From: an uncultured Bacteroidales bacterium
GTDB lineage: Bacteria; Bacteroidota; Bacteroidia; Bacteroidales; F082
Direction: 5' to 3'
Assembly (NCBI GenBank): GCA_937896505.1
Contig: CALBNP010000136.1
Coordinates: 1-64,000 of the forward strand
DNA length: 64,000 bases
Position numbers and translations under genes: made by a program. Shown here piece after piece: positions 16,181 through 25,789 of this stretch. The notes under the pieces are model-generated. The model made no database searches, was not told the DNA's origin, and saw nothing but the letters and a program-made list of their open reading frames with translations. The stretch's first letter is position 1, and each line of letters opens with the position of its first letter.

Positions 16181-17881
16181 ATGGCTAAGAAGGTGACTGA
16201 CAAATCTATCAACATTGATAGTATTCTCTTCAATTGCCGCGACATTTTGCGGGCGGCGCGCAACTCGGGGTCTTTCTTTGAGAAGCGTGACATGATGCTT
16301 ACTTTGGTGTTTCTCCGTTTCATTGGGGAGAAGTATGAGGATGGCGTTGCGAAACTGAAACAGCGTCTTAAAGATGAGGGGTTAGACCCAGAGGATGAGC
16401 AGATTGTGGCTGCTTTCTTCGAGGATGCTTCATTTGCGGATGGCACTTACAATTTGCCTCCCGAGGCGCGTTGGTCAACGATAATCAACACTCCGGCGCC
16501 AGGCTTGAATGTGGCTTTGGATGAGGCTTTGCGCAGTATTGCCACTAACTCGAAACAACTGAAGGGATGCTTTGTGGAGGGTACTTTCATGACGCGCAAT
16601 CTTGCCGCTAACGACATCAAGAAGCTTGTGGATGAGGTGAACAAGATTAGCCATAAGGCTTTTGGTGAAGAGAAGGACTTGATTGGCCATGTGTATGAAT
16701 ATTTCCTGAAGGCGTTTGCCGTGGAAGCCACCAAGGAGGAAGGTGAGTTTTATACGCCGCATGATGTTGTGCAGTTGATTGCCAATATGATTGAGCCTTT
16801 CGATGGAACTTTGTATGATCCTGCCTGTGGTTCGGGCGGTATGTTCATTCAAAGTGCCGACTTGGTGAAAGCACGCCAAGGCAATATCGAGAGGATTAAC
16901 ATTTACGGACAGGAGAAGGAGCCGGCGACATATCGTCTGGCGAAGATGAATCTTGCCTTGCGTGGCCTTAGCCATCATTTGGGCGAAGAGGCTGACTCGT
17001 CGTTTACCCACGACCTGCACAAAGGGCTTTACTTCAACTATATCATGGCCAACCCGCCTTTTAACCTGAAGAGCTGGTATAACGACAATCTGCATGATGA
17101 TGCACGCTGGGCTGATTATGCAACACCGCCAGAGAGCAATGCCAACTATGCCTGGATCCTGCACATGCTTTCGCACCTGAAGCCGAGTGATGGCGTTGCG
17201 GGTTTCCTGCTTGCCAATGGCGCTTTGAACGACGGCGACACGCTAACCATACGGCAAAAGCTGATTGAAAACGACAAAGTGGAAGCCATCATCGTGTTGC
17301 CAAGAGAGCTTTTCTTTACAACCGATATTAGTGTGACGCTTTGGATACTGAACCAAAACAAGAAGGGCGGCATGTACCATGAGCGCATGTTGCGCAACCG
17401 CGAGAAAGAAATACTCTTCATGGACTTGCGCCAATGGACTGAGAACCCTGTGAAGGGCGAACAGAAGAAGAAGGTGCTTTTGAGTACCGAGCAGATTGAG
17501 AGAGCTGCCGAAATTTATCATACCTGGCAAGCCGAAGGGACGGATGGAGGCGATTATGCCGTGCCGGAGCTTTACCGCAGCGTGAAGTTTGACGAAATAG
17601 CGGCGAAAGGCTTTGCCTTGACGCCAAGCAAATACATTGAGTTTGTTGACCACGACTTGGACATTGACTATGCCAAGGAGATGGCACGCATTCAAGAGGA
17701 AATGAGGCAGATACTTGCCGCTGAGAAGCAGTCGCAGAAAATGCTTGAAGAGGCTTTTAAGGGCATTGGCTATGAGATAGAGACCCGGAACACTGTGGTG
17801 GATTATGTTTGCGGCAACAGCCTCCCGCCAACCATGGCAGCGGAAGCGGAACATAAATTTCCTTGTTCAATGGATGAATAA
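16181..17881 (+). CDS. hsdM: Type I restriction-modification system methylase subunit HsdM
   Basis: The 566-residue product has the HsdM N-terminal helical domain (INIDSILFNCRDILRAARN, MMLTLVFLRFIGEKYED) and an adenine-N6 methylase core: EFYTPHDVVQLIANM, motif I YDPACGSGGMF (D213), YGQEKEPATYRLAKMNLAL, and the catalytic NPPF at 291. It methylates the type I target with HsdS and forms the restriction complex with HsdR. It heads the operon hsdM, DUF1016, hsdS, rloC, hsdR. Unlike the degenerate HsdM-like domain in the upstream fusion, all catalytic motifs are intact. Confidence 0.97.
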   Translation: MAKKVTDKSINIDSILFNCRDILRAARNSGSFFEKRDMMLTLVFLRFIGEKYEDGVAKLKQRLKDEGLDPEDEQIVAAFFEDASFADGTYNLPPEARWSTIINTPAPGLNVALDEALRSIATNSKQLKGCFVEGTFMTRNLAANDIKKLVDEVNKISHKAFGEEKDLIGHVYEYFLKAFAVEATKEEGEFYTPHDVVQLIANMIEPFDGTLYDPACGSGGMFIQSADLVKARQGNIERINIYGQEKEPATYRLAKMNLALRGLSHHLGEEADSSFTHDLHKGLYFNYIMANPPFNLKSWYNDNLHDDARWADYATPPESNANYAWILHMLSHLKPSDGVAGFLLANGALNDGDTLTIRQKLIENDKVEAIIVLPRELFFTTDISVTLWILNQNKKGGMYHERMLRNREKEILFMDLRQWTENPVKGEQKKKVLLSTEQIERAAEIYHTWQAEGTDGGDYAVPELYRSVKFDEIAAKGFALTPSKYIEFVDHDLDIDYAKEMARIQEEMRQILAAEKQSQKMLEEAFKGIGYEIETRNTVVDYVCGNSLPPTMAAEAEHKFPCSMDE

Positions 17882-17950
17882 TCTTAACGCTTTGAATGAT
17901 AGGATTATATAAGGTGATAATCTTGCAACGGCAAATAAAGAAACATCAAA

Positions 17951-18811
17951 ATGGATTTGACTATGGAACCGAATATAGATATTAACCTTGCAAACGGTAA
18001 CACCACATCTCCGCAGTTCAACGAAGTGCTGGAAATGATTAAGGCAGCGAAGCAAAAGGTTTTTGCTGCCGTCAACACGTCATTGATAGACCTCTATTGG
18101 CAAATAGGTTGCTACATAAGCCAGCAAGTAGAAAAATCCGGCTGGGGCAAGTCGGTAGTGGAGGAACTGGCCAACTACATACGTACTCAGGAGCCAAATT
18201 CCGAAGGTTTCTCCAAACAAAACCTATGGCGTATGAAGCAGTTTTACGAGACCTATAAAGATGCCGATGAAAAACTCTCAGCACTGCTGAGAGAAATTGC
18301 GCCAAAGGCAGAAAGCATTTTCCGCGACCACTACGTGATGGAGTTTGTGGGCGAACAAAACGGCAAGCCTGAAAACACGTTCCGCAAAACTTTGATAGCC
18401 AGGATGCGTGATTTCATTCTCGAACTCGGAAAGGATTTCATCCATATTAAAGACGAATTTCATTTGCAGGTGGGGAACAGCGATTTTCGCATCGACCTGC
18501 TTTTCTACCATAGGGAATTGCAATGCTTGGTGGCTTTTGAGCTGAAAACAGAGAAGTTTAAGCCCGAACATTTGGGACAGCTCAACTTCTATCTCGAAGC
18601 GCTCGACCGCGATGTGAAGAAGCCCCACGAAAATCCCAGTATTGGGGTGCTGCTTTGCAAGAGCAAAGACGACGAAGTGGTGGAGTATGCACTTAGCCGC
18701 AGTCTTTCGCCAACAATGGTGGCCGAATACGAACTGAAACTGCCTGACAAGGCCTTGCTGCAACGCAAAATGCAGGAATTGGCAGAACTAATAGACGACG
18801 AACAAGAATAA
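17951..18811 (+). CDS. DUF1016/YhcG-type PD-(D/E)XK nuclease, internally shortened
   Basis: The N-terminal DUF1016 helical domain is clear (FAAVNTSLIDLYWQIGCYISQQ, GWGKSVVEELA, GFSKQNLWRMKQFYETY), as is the C-terminal nuclease (LGKDFIHIKDEFHL, DFRIDLLFYHREL with D182, FELKTEKF with E197 and K199). The usual middle segment with the LSWSHY-type and W-S-V-R-x-L-E-x-Q motifs is missing: the chain runs from SALLREIAP straight into FRDHYVMEFVG. At 286 residues it is shorter than the roughly 330-380 usual for the family. DUF1016 proteins are frequent passengers in type I operons; role unknown, possibly nuclease or accessory. Codon use is GC-richer than in the hsdS ends and rloC. Confidence 0.88.
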   Translation: MDLTMEPNIDINLANGNTTSPQFNEVLEMIKAAKQKVFAAVNTSLIDLYWQIGCYISQQVEKSGWGKSVVEELANYIRTQEPNSEGFSKQNLWRMKQFYETYKDADEKLSALLREIAPKAESIFRDHYVMEFVGEQNGKPENTFRKTLIARMRDFILELGKDFIHIKDEFHLQVGNSDFRIDLLFYHRELQCLVAFELKTEKFKPEHLGQLNFYLEALDRDVKKPHENPSIGVLLCKSKDDEVVEYALSRSLSPTMVAEYELKLPDKALLQRKMQELAELIDDEQE

Positions 18812-18823
18812 CACTTCAGAAGT

Positions 18824-19957
18824 ATGGCATTGAGTAAAATTAGATTAGGAGATATTGTAATTCCATATAAAAACAAATGTGGGAATCCCCATTTAACACC
18901 ATACGAAGTCTCTGGCGTTAATAGAGATAAAGAGTTCTTCGAACCTTCTCACCAAGTCGGTGCAGATACTGAAAATTATCAAAACGTTCCACCCCATTTT
19001 TTCGCATGTAATTTGATGCATGTTGGTAGAGATGTTGTCTTGCCAATTGCATTTAATCATACGGATTCCATCAAACACGTAAGCCCTGCTTATACAGTCT
19101 TTTCCTTAAAAAAGAATGTTGGAATATTGGAAGAATATTTCTTTTTATACTTAAAATCAGACGAACGTGATAGGTATTTTTGGTTCCATACAGATTCTTC
19201 AGTGCGGGATGGAATGTCTTGGGAAGATTTTTGCGATATTGAAATCGACCTTCCTTCGCTCGACATCCAGCAGAAGTACGTGGACGTATATAACGCGATG
19301 TTGGCCAACCAGCAGAACTACGAGCGCGGACTGGAGGATTTGAAACTCGTGTGTCAAGGTCATTTTGATATTGCCAAAAAGGAACATTGTGTGAAGCTCG
19401 GTGAGATTATCGAAAAGGTTGACAAACGTAATAACGATTTGGCCTATGGAAGTGAAGATGTTCGAGGAATAACAAATAAGAAACAATTCGATGATACGAA
19501 GGCTGATTTGATAGGAGTTGACATTTCCAAATTCAAAATTATAGATAATGGCGTCTTCGCCTATAATAGTCGTACTGACGGTCGTGACATGCTTGTTGTT
19601 GCATTGAATAATACGCAGCAATCGTATATAGTAACTTTTAACTATAACGCATTTAGAATAAAAGAAGATTGCCGCAAGGTGATGAATTCAGACTATTTGT
19701 ATTGTTATTTCTGCCGCCCTGAGTTTGATCGGTTGGTTAGGTTTAATTCTTGGGGCTCATCACAAGAACTACTTTCTTGGGATAATCTTTGTGATATTTC
19801 GGTTCCTTGTCCACCGTATGAGGAACAGATATCTATTGCTAATGCCTTTGATGTATACAAAGAAAGAATGTCTGTAAACGAGCAATTGAAAACACAGATA
19901 AAGGACATTTGTCCGATATTGATAAAAGGGAGTATTGAGGAAGGGAGAAAGAATTGA
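18824..19957 (+). CDS. hsdS: Type I restriction-modification specificity subunit HsdS
   Basis: The 377-residue protein has two target-recognition domains joined by a helical spacer. The first runs from SKIRLGDIVIPYKNKCG to LPSLDIQQKYVDVYNAM, followed by spacer helix LANQQNYERGLEDLKLV; the second begins VKLGEIIEKVDKRN and ends CPPYEEQISIANAF with the second spacer helix. It sets the DNA sequence bound by the HsdM/HsdR complex. The first domain (18830-19240) and the second (19380-19900) are AT-rich, while the central spacer (about 19250-19350) is GC-richer, like hsdM and hsdR, suggesting exchanged recognition domains. Confidence 0.95.
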   Translation: MALSKIRLGDIVIPYKNKCGNPHLTPYEVSGVNRDKEFFEPSHQVGADTENYQNVPPHFFACNLMHVGRDVVLPIAFNHTDSIKHVSPAYTVFSLKKNVGILEEYFFLYLKSDERDRYFWFHTDSSVRDGMSWEDFCDIEIDLPSLDIQQKYVDVYNAMLANQQNYERGLEDLKLVCQGHFDIAKKEHCVKLGEIIEKVDKRNNDLAYGSEDVRGITNKKQFDDTKADLIGVDISKFKIIDNGVFAYNSRTDGRDMLVVALNNTQQSYIVTFNYNAFRIKEDCRKVMNSDYLYCYFCRPEFDRLVRFNSWGSSQELLSWDNLCDISVPCPPYEEQISIANAFDVYKERMSVNEQLKTQIKDICPILIKGSIEEGRKN

Positions 19958-19962
19958 AAAAT

Positions 19963-19970
19963 AAAGGAGG
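19963..19970 (+). promoter_or_regulatory. Strong Shine-Dalgarno site for the RloC-like gene
   Basis: AAAGGAGG lies six bases before the ATG at 19977. Such a complete Shine-Dalgarno is uncommon among the genes of this window. It settles the start at 19977 rather than the in-frame TTG at 19971 and fits a gene acquired from elsewhere. Confidence 0.7.
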
Positions 19971-19976
19971 TTGGTT

Positions 19977-22361
19977 ATGAAAGTTACTAAAATTAAAACG
20001 ATTAAGAATCTTGCAGTATTTAAGGATTTTCAATGGGATGACTGCGTTAAAGACAAGGATGGAAGAATCCAAACTTTTCAAGACATAAATATCATATATG
20101 GCAGAAATTATTCAGGAAAAACAACTTTGTCAAGAATATTTCGAGCATTTGAAACTGGGAAAATATCTGATAAATATGCAAATCCCGAATTCCAATTAGA
20201 ATTCAAGGATGGAGGATGTGTTGGCCAAACTCAAATTAACAACAAGCAAGATTTCCGAGTCTTTAACTCTGATTTTATTGATGAAAATTTATCAATCCTT
20301 CGAGATTCAGATAGTGGTAAAATTCAGCCTTTCGCGATATTAGGAGATGGTAATGCCACTTTAGCATCAGAGATAGAAAGCCTTCAAAATGAATTAGGCA
20401 AAAATGCAGAAGAAGAGAAAACTGGTTTATATAAAGAACTGGGCGATAAAGAAAAAGCATACAAAGACGCTGACAAAAAGTATAACGACGCTGACAAATC
20501 GTTAAGCAAACGCCTGACTGATAAAGCCAGCCAAATGAAGAATCAAAATGGCAACTTTGTTTCTCCTAATTATGACAAAACAAAATTAAAGTCAGATATA
20601 GAACAACTTTCTAGCTTTACTTTTAAAACAGAACAAGAAATAACAGACTTAAAAAAACTGTTGCAAGAAGAAACAAAAGCGAGTATTCGAAAAGCCTCCG
20701 CTTCGCTACAGTATGACACTTTAGTTTCAGAAACAAAAATTTTGTTAGCCCGCAAAGTTGAAAGTGCAGATAAAATTCGAGAACTTGTAGAAAACTCTTT
20801 GTTGAATAACTGGGTAAAAGAAGGACTTGATTTACATAAAGAAAGAAATACGTGTGCTTTCTGTGGTCAACCTCTTTCATCTGATAGATTGGAAATGTTG
20901 CAACATCATTTTAATGAAGAAATGGATGCTCTTCAAAATGATTTGAGAACAGAGATAACAAAGATTGAGGACGAAAAGACGAATGCCAAGAAAATAGTTG
21001 AAAACATAAGTGAAACCAATTTATATGTTAAGTTTCAAAATGATGCAAAAGCAAGTTTGGAAAGCATTAAAAAGATAATTTCTAATTATTGTCAAGAGTT
21101 GGATAAGCTATCTACTCAATTAGAAAATAAAAAGAAAAATGTGTTTCATGAACTTGTTTTTGTGGAACCAGATGATTTTACACAACAGATTTTAGATGCA
21201 CTTACGGATTTTAACAAAATTGTAGAGGACGCAATTACATATGGGAATAATTTACAGAAGGAAAAGGATGAAGCAAAAAATACACTTCGGCTCAATGTGG
21301 TCAAACAATTTGTTGACGACATTAAATATTCGGATTTATGTAAAGAAATAGACAATCTAAAAAAAGAAGCGGATCAGAAAAAAACTGAATTTGACAATTT
21401 TAAGAATGATGTTAATCAAAAAGAAAAAGAACTTGCAATTAAGAAATCACAGTTGAATGACGAAGAAAAAGGTGCAATCAAAGTCAATGAATATTTAACA
21501 AATTTCTTTGGTCACGAATTTCTACAATTAGTTCCAATAAAGGAAGAATCGGAAAACGCAGACGCAAAGCACTATCGTTTCGAAATCCAAAGAAATGGCA
21601 GTAAAGCGTATAATTTAAGTGAAGGAGAATGCAGGTTGGTTGCTTTCTCTTATTTTATGGCTAAACTCAACGACACAGAAACCGCAGGCAAAAAGCCATT
21701 AATTTGGATAGATGACCCGATTTGCTCTTTAGATGCAAACCATGTATTCTTTGTATACTCTTTGATTTCTTCAGAAATTGCAATAAAAGATAATTTTGAA
21801 CAACTTTTCATCACAACTCATAACTTGGATTTTCTGAAGTATCTGAAAAGACTAAAAAGCAAATATGTTGATAACGACAGAGATCGTTCTAAAGGATATT
21901 TCATTATAGAAAGAAAAAATGATGATACGAATTTGATGGTTATGCCAAAATATATGAAGGATTTCGTCACAGAGTTCAATTATTTATTCGATTCTATATA
22001 TAAATGTGCGAATTCAGAATTAAGTGAAGAAACGTATCCTCTATTCTATAATTTCAGCAATAATGCTCGCAAATTTTTAGAAATATACCTATTTTACAAA
22101 TATCCAGATGATAGTGAAGATAGAGTAAAGCAAGAAAGCTTTTTTGGAGAAAAGATACCCGTTTTTTTGAATGAGAGGGTTACTAATGAATATTCTCATT
22201 TAAAAGGCGATATAGAACGAGCATCAAATCCTGTTGAATATCCTGTTGAAACGATGAAAAAAGATGCACAAATGATTCTTGAATGTATACAACATCATGA
22301 TCAAAAGCAATATGATGCCCTCCTTAATAGTATAGGTGTTAGTGTTTCACCAACAGAATAA
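19977..22361 (+). CDS. rloC: RloC-like anticodon nuclease (AAA_13 ATPase with zinc hook)
   Basis: The product is 794 residues, close to RloC (about 800) and twice PrrC. It has a Walker A GRNYSGKT (42-49), long coiled coils broken by a CxxC zinc hook at C293/C296 (CAFCGQPL), an ABC signature LSEGE (547-551) and Walker B LIWIDDP (D579, D580). The C-terminus carries the anticodon-nuclease triad pattern RxxxE...H: R698, E702 and H741. RloC and PrrC cleave the tRNA wobble region and are silenced by type I restriction proteins until DNA damage or phage attack. Its position between hsdS and hsdR matches known RloC loci. The gene is markedly AT-rich compared with hsdM and hsdR. Confidence 0.88.
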   Translation: MKVTKIKTIKNLAVFKDFQWDDCVKDKDGRIQTFQDINIIYGRNYSGKTTLSRIFRAFETGKISDKYANPEFQLEFKDGGCVGQTQINNKQDFRVFNSDFIDENLSILRDSDSGKIQPFAILGDGNATLASEIESLQNELGKNAEEEKTGLYKELGDKEKAYKDADKKYNDADKSLSKRLTDKASQMKNQNGNFVSPNYDKTKLKSDIEQLSSFTFKTEQEITDLKKLLQEETKASIRKASASLQYDTLVSETKILLARKVESADKIRELVENSLLNNWVKEGLDLHKERNTCAFCGQPLSSDRLEMLQHHFNEEMDALQNDLRTEITKIEDEKTNAKKIVENISETNLYVKFQNDAKASLESIKKIISNYCQELDKLSTQLENKKKNVFHELVFVEPDDFTQQILDALTDFNKIVEDAITYGNNLQKEKDEAKNTLRLNVVKQFVDDIKYSDLCKEIDNLKKEADQKKTEFDNFKNDVNQKEKELAIKKSQLNDEEKGAIKVNEYLTNFFGHEFLQLVPIKEESENADAKHYRFEIQRNGSKAYNLSEGECRLVAFSYFMAKLNDTETAGKKPLIWIDDPICSLDANHVFFVYSLISSEIAIKDNFEQLFITTHNLDFLKYLKRLKSKYVDNDRDRSKGYFIIERKNDDTNLMVMPKYMKDFVTEFNYLFDSIYKCANSELSEETYPLFYNFSNNARKFLEIYLFYKYPDDSEDRVKQESFFGEKIPVFLNERVTNEYSHLKGDIERASNPVEYPVETMKKDAQMILECIQHHDQKQYDALLNSIGVSVSPTE

Positions 22362-22372
22362 TAATTTTAACC

Positions 22373-25300
22373 ATGTCCAAACTCACCAATTACAACGGCC
22401 GTTACTGCGAAAGCGAGTTCGAGAATGCCTTCATTGCTTTCTTGGAGCAAGAAGGTTGGCACTATACATTAGGCAACAAGATAAAGCGCACCAACAAGAC
22501 GGATGTGCTCATCGAGGAAGACTTCAAAGAGTTCATTGCCAACATGAATGATGACTTGACGGGCGAGGAAATCGACCGCCTGTTTGATATGGTTAGGCTT
22601 GTGGGTGCTGAGACTGATTTCGCCACGCTGCATAAGGTGTATTGCTGGATGGTGAACGGGGTGCAGTTCGTGCCAGAGAACGGACAGGCGCGAATGGTCA
22701 GCTTGATTGACTTTGACCCGGAGCATCCTGAAAAGAACATTTTCAGGGCGGTGAACCAATTCACCGTGGAATATACCAACAATGGCCAGAAAGAGAACCG
22801 CCGTCCCGATGTGCTGCTGTATGTCAACGGTATGCCGCTTTGCATCGTCGAGCTGAAAAACCCTGCCGATGCCAATGCGACCGTGTTTGACGCATGGGAG
22901 CAGATTACGATTCGTTACTGGCGCGACATTCCGCATCTTTTGCACTATTGCCCATTGGCGTGCATCAGCGATGGCGTTCACACCCGATTGGGCACGGTGA
23001 AGACCCCCTACGAGCATTTCTATGCCTGGCGTCGTGTGAATGAAGGTGATAAGGTGACGACAATGCCGTTTGATGAGACGAAGAAGATGATACAGGGCGT
23101 TTATTCGCCAGCACGTTTCCTGGAGATTTTCCGTGACTACATCTATTTCCGTGATGCAGAATATGACGGCGATGAGTTTGAGTTGGTTTGCCGTTATCCA
23201 CAATTCTTCGCCACGAAGCTGCTGAAGCAAAGCGTCATCGACTCGGTACAGCAAGGCAACGGGAAGGGAGGAACCTACTTTGGCGCTACGGGATGCGGGA
23301 AAACCTATACGATGGCTTTCCTTGCCCGCCAATTGGCGCTTCGCTGCACTGACATTATTGGCTCGCCAACCATCATCATGATTGTTGACCGCGACGACTT
23401 GCAGGAACAAGGTTCGAAACTCTTCACGAAGAGTTCGGAGTTTCTGAATTTGGGAGCGGTTGAAGTAGTGCCGACGCGCAAAGATTTGAGAAATGAACTG
23501 AAGAAAAGGGAAAGCGGCGGCTTCTACATCTGCACCATTCAGAAATTTTGCGACCGAAGCGATGATGCCATGGGACTCATCAACGAGCGGAGGAACATCA
23601 TCTGTTTTTCGGATGAGGCACACCGCACGCAACTGGAACATAGCAAGCAAATCAGATTCTGCAAAGATGCTGATGAGAATATGAAAGCCGTGGTTTCGAA
23701 GCCCTACGCTAAGGTGTTGAAAGAGGCGTTTCCCCATGCCACTTTCGTCGGCTTTACGGGCACGCCTATCGCAGAGACCTATCAGACTTTTGGCGAAGAG
23801 ATAGACCGCTACACCATGGACCAGGCAGTGGCCGATGAAATCACAGTGCCGATAAAATACCATCCGCGCATCGCGAAGGTTCTTTTGGATCCAGAGAAGG
23901 TGAAAGAGATAGAGCGTTATTACGGCAAATGCGCCGACGAAGGTGCAGATGAAAAGGAAATCAATGCCAGCAAAATGGCGATGAGTTCGATGGAGGTGAT
24001 ATTAGGGGAGCCATCGCGCTTGGCGCGCTTGGCGGATGACATTCATTCGCATTATCTTTCAGCCTGTGAAAACGACCCTGAACGCATCCAAAAAGCAATG
24101 GTGGTATGCTCCAACAGGACTATCGCCTATAACCTTCTTTGCTTATTCAGAGAGAAATATCCTGAGTGGTTTGTGGAGAAAAAGACACCAGATGGCGTTG
24201 CTGTGACTGATGAAGAACTGAAGAAACTGAAGCCTATGCCCTTTATGGCTATGGTGGCCAGCGTGGGAAGCAATGACCCGGCAGAGATGTATAACTATCT
24301 TGGCGGTGTCAAGAACAATGCCAGAAATAAGGACTATGGAGAAGCCTTTAAGGCGGAAAAGTCCAATTTCCGTATTGTCGTGGTGGTGGATATGTGGATA
24401 ACAGGTTTTGATGTTGAGCCATTGACCTACATGTATAATGACAAGCCGTTGCAGAAGCATCTGCTCATCCAAACCATTAGCCGCGTGAACCGCAAGTACC
24501 CGGGCAAAAAATACGGCATGATCGTTGACTATATTGGCATCCGTGACAATATGCGTGTGGCCGTGAAGATGTATGGCGGCGACAACAGCGTTGCGCCTAC
24601 GGCGGATGATGTTGAGCAAGGCACGATTATTTTCAGGGAGGAGCTGGAGATATTGAAGAGAATGTTTGCGGGTTATGACCTCGCGCCATTCCTGAACCCA
24701 GATACCGACCCGATTGACAGATATACCCTGCTGGCCAAGGCAGCCGAATTTGTGTTTTCTTCAACAGAAGAAATGAATTCGGAAGGTGAAAATGGCAAGG
24801 GACCTAAAAAGGTGACATTCAAGACATATTTCCTGCAATCGGTCAAACGATTGCGGGTTGCTTACGACATTTGTCAGCCGTCGGGAGAGCTTGGTGAGGA
24901 AGAATCAGCACTGGCACAATGTTTCATGGCTATTGCAGGATTTGTCCGCAAGATGAATGGAACGAGCGATATAGATGCAGAGACAATGAACCGTAAGGTT
25001 GCGGTCATGGTTGAAGAGGCGTTGAAATACAATAAGGTTGAGAGCGTTCTCGAAGAGGGACAAACGGAAGACATCATTAGTCCGGAGTATTATGAATCGC
25101 TTGAAGATGTTCCGATGCCCGCATCGAAGCTGGAACTGCTTATCAAGTTGCTGAAGAAACAGATTCGGGAGTATGGCCGCACCAATGGCGTGGAGGCGAA
25201 GAAGTTCCAGGAGCTGTTGGAACAGACCATCAAACAATACCACGAAAGGCGTAAGCACCTCAGTGCAAGTGAGGCAGGAAAGACACAGGAAGAAGCCGTG

Positions 25301-25702
25301 GAAGACATCGTGAAGAATGCCACCGAGCAAGCCTTGTCGATTCTGAAGTCACTGAACGAAAGCAAAGAGAGTTTCCGCAAATTAGGTCTTACCTTTGAGG
25401 AGAAATCGTTTTACGACATTTTGATGTCACTTCGAGACCAGTATGATTTTGAGTATGGCGAAGACAAACTTGTTGACGGGGTTATGGTGAACGACAAATG
25501 CCGGATTCTGGCGAAGAAGGTGAAAGAGATTATCGATACGAAGTCGTCGTTTGCCGATTGGCTGAACAATCAGAATGTCAGAAACTCGCTGAAGTTGGAT
25601 ATTAAGATTTGCTTGGTGAAGAATGGCTATCCACCGCAATATAGTCCTGAGGTTTTCAACAAGGTGATGGAGCAGGTGGAGAATTTTGAGGAGAATGGGT
25701 GA
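22373..25702 (+). CDS. hsdR: Type I restriction endonuclease subunit HsdR
   Basis: The 1109-residue protein contains an N-terminal PD-(D/E)XK nuclease (RRPDVLLYV with D146, IVELKNP with E160 and K162), then a superfamily 2 translocase: motif I GATGCGKT (304-311), DEAH-type motif II DEAH (414-417), GFTGTPI motif III, and motif VI in LLIQTISRVNRKYPGKK. A helical C-terminus (residues 850-1109) should dock on the methylase. It cleaves unmodified DNA after ATP-driven translocation. It ends the operon, starting 11 bases after rloC, and appears full-length and intact. Confidence 0.97.
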   Translation: MSKLTNYNGRYCESEFENAFIAFLEQEGWHYTLGNKIKRTNKTDVLIEEDFKEFIANMNDDLTGEEIDRLFDMVRLVGAETDFATLHKVYCWMVNGVQFVPENGQARMVSLIDFDPEHPEKNIFRAVNQFTVEYTNNGQKENRRPDVLLYVNGMPLCIVELKNPADANATVFDAWEQITIRYWRDIPHLLHYCPLACISDGVHTRLGTVKTPYEHFYAWRRVNEGDKVTTMPFDETKKMIQGVYSPARFLEIFRDYIYFRDAEYDGDEFELVCRYPQFFATKLLKQSVIDSVQQGNGKGGTYFGATGCGKTYTMAFLARQLALRCTDIIGSPTIIMIVDRDDLQEQGSKLFTKSSEFLNLGAVEVVPTRKDLRNELKKRESGGFYICTIQKFCDRSDDAMGLINERRNIICFSDEAHRTQLEHSKQIRFCKDADENMKAVVSKPYAKVLKEAFPHATFVGFTGTPIAETYQTFGEEIDRYTMDQAVADEITVPIKYHPRIAKVLLDPEKVKEIERYYGKCADEGADEKEINASKMAMSSMEVILGEPSRLARLADDIHSHYLSACENDPERIQKAMVVCSNRTIAYNLLCLFREKYPEWFVEKKTPDGVAVTDEELKKLKPMPFMAMVASVGSNDPAEMYNYLGGVKNNARNKDYGEAFKAEKSNFRIVVVVDMWITGFDVEPLTYMYNDKPLQKHLLIQTISRVNRKYPGKKYGMIVDYIGIRDNMRVAVKMYGGDNSVAPTADDVEQGTIIFREELEILKRMFAGYDLAPFLNPDTDPIDRYTLLAKAAEFVFSSTEEMNSEGENGKGPKKVTFKTYFLQSVKRLRVAYDICQPSGELGEEESALAQCFMAIAGFVRKMNGTSDIDAETMNRKVAVMVEEALKYNKVESVLEEGQTEDIISPEYYESLEDVPMPASKLELLIKLLKKQIREYGRTNGVEAKKFQELLEQTIKQYHERRKHLSASEAGKTQEEAVEDIVKNATEQALSILKSLNESKESFRKLGLTFEEKSFYDILMSLRDQYDFEYGEDKLVDGVMVNDKCRILAKKVKEIIDTKSSFADWLNNQNVRNSLKLDIKICLVKNGYPPQYSPEVFNKVMEQVENFEENG

Positions 25703-25789
25703 GAGAGGGGAAATGTGAGTATGTGTGTGCAATGCCACCATACTCAACGTGTTGTGCGTGTGGAAACCTTCCTGTGCGCAAAAGTAGCG

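Noticed and set aside
18824..19957. Phase-variable hsdS inversion system
   Set aside because: There is no second full hsdS, no inverted repeats around the recognition domains and no invertase nearby; the HsdS-like parts of the kinase fusion are too different.
22469..23863. 464-residue antisense frame inside hsdR
   Set aside because: It is a shadow of a long, well-supported coding region on the opposite strand, with no start signals or recognisable motifs.
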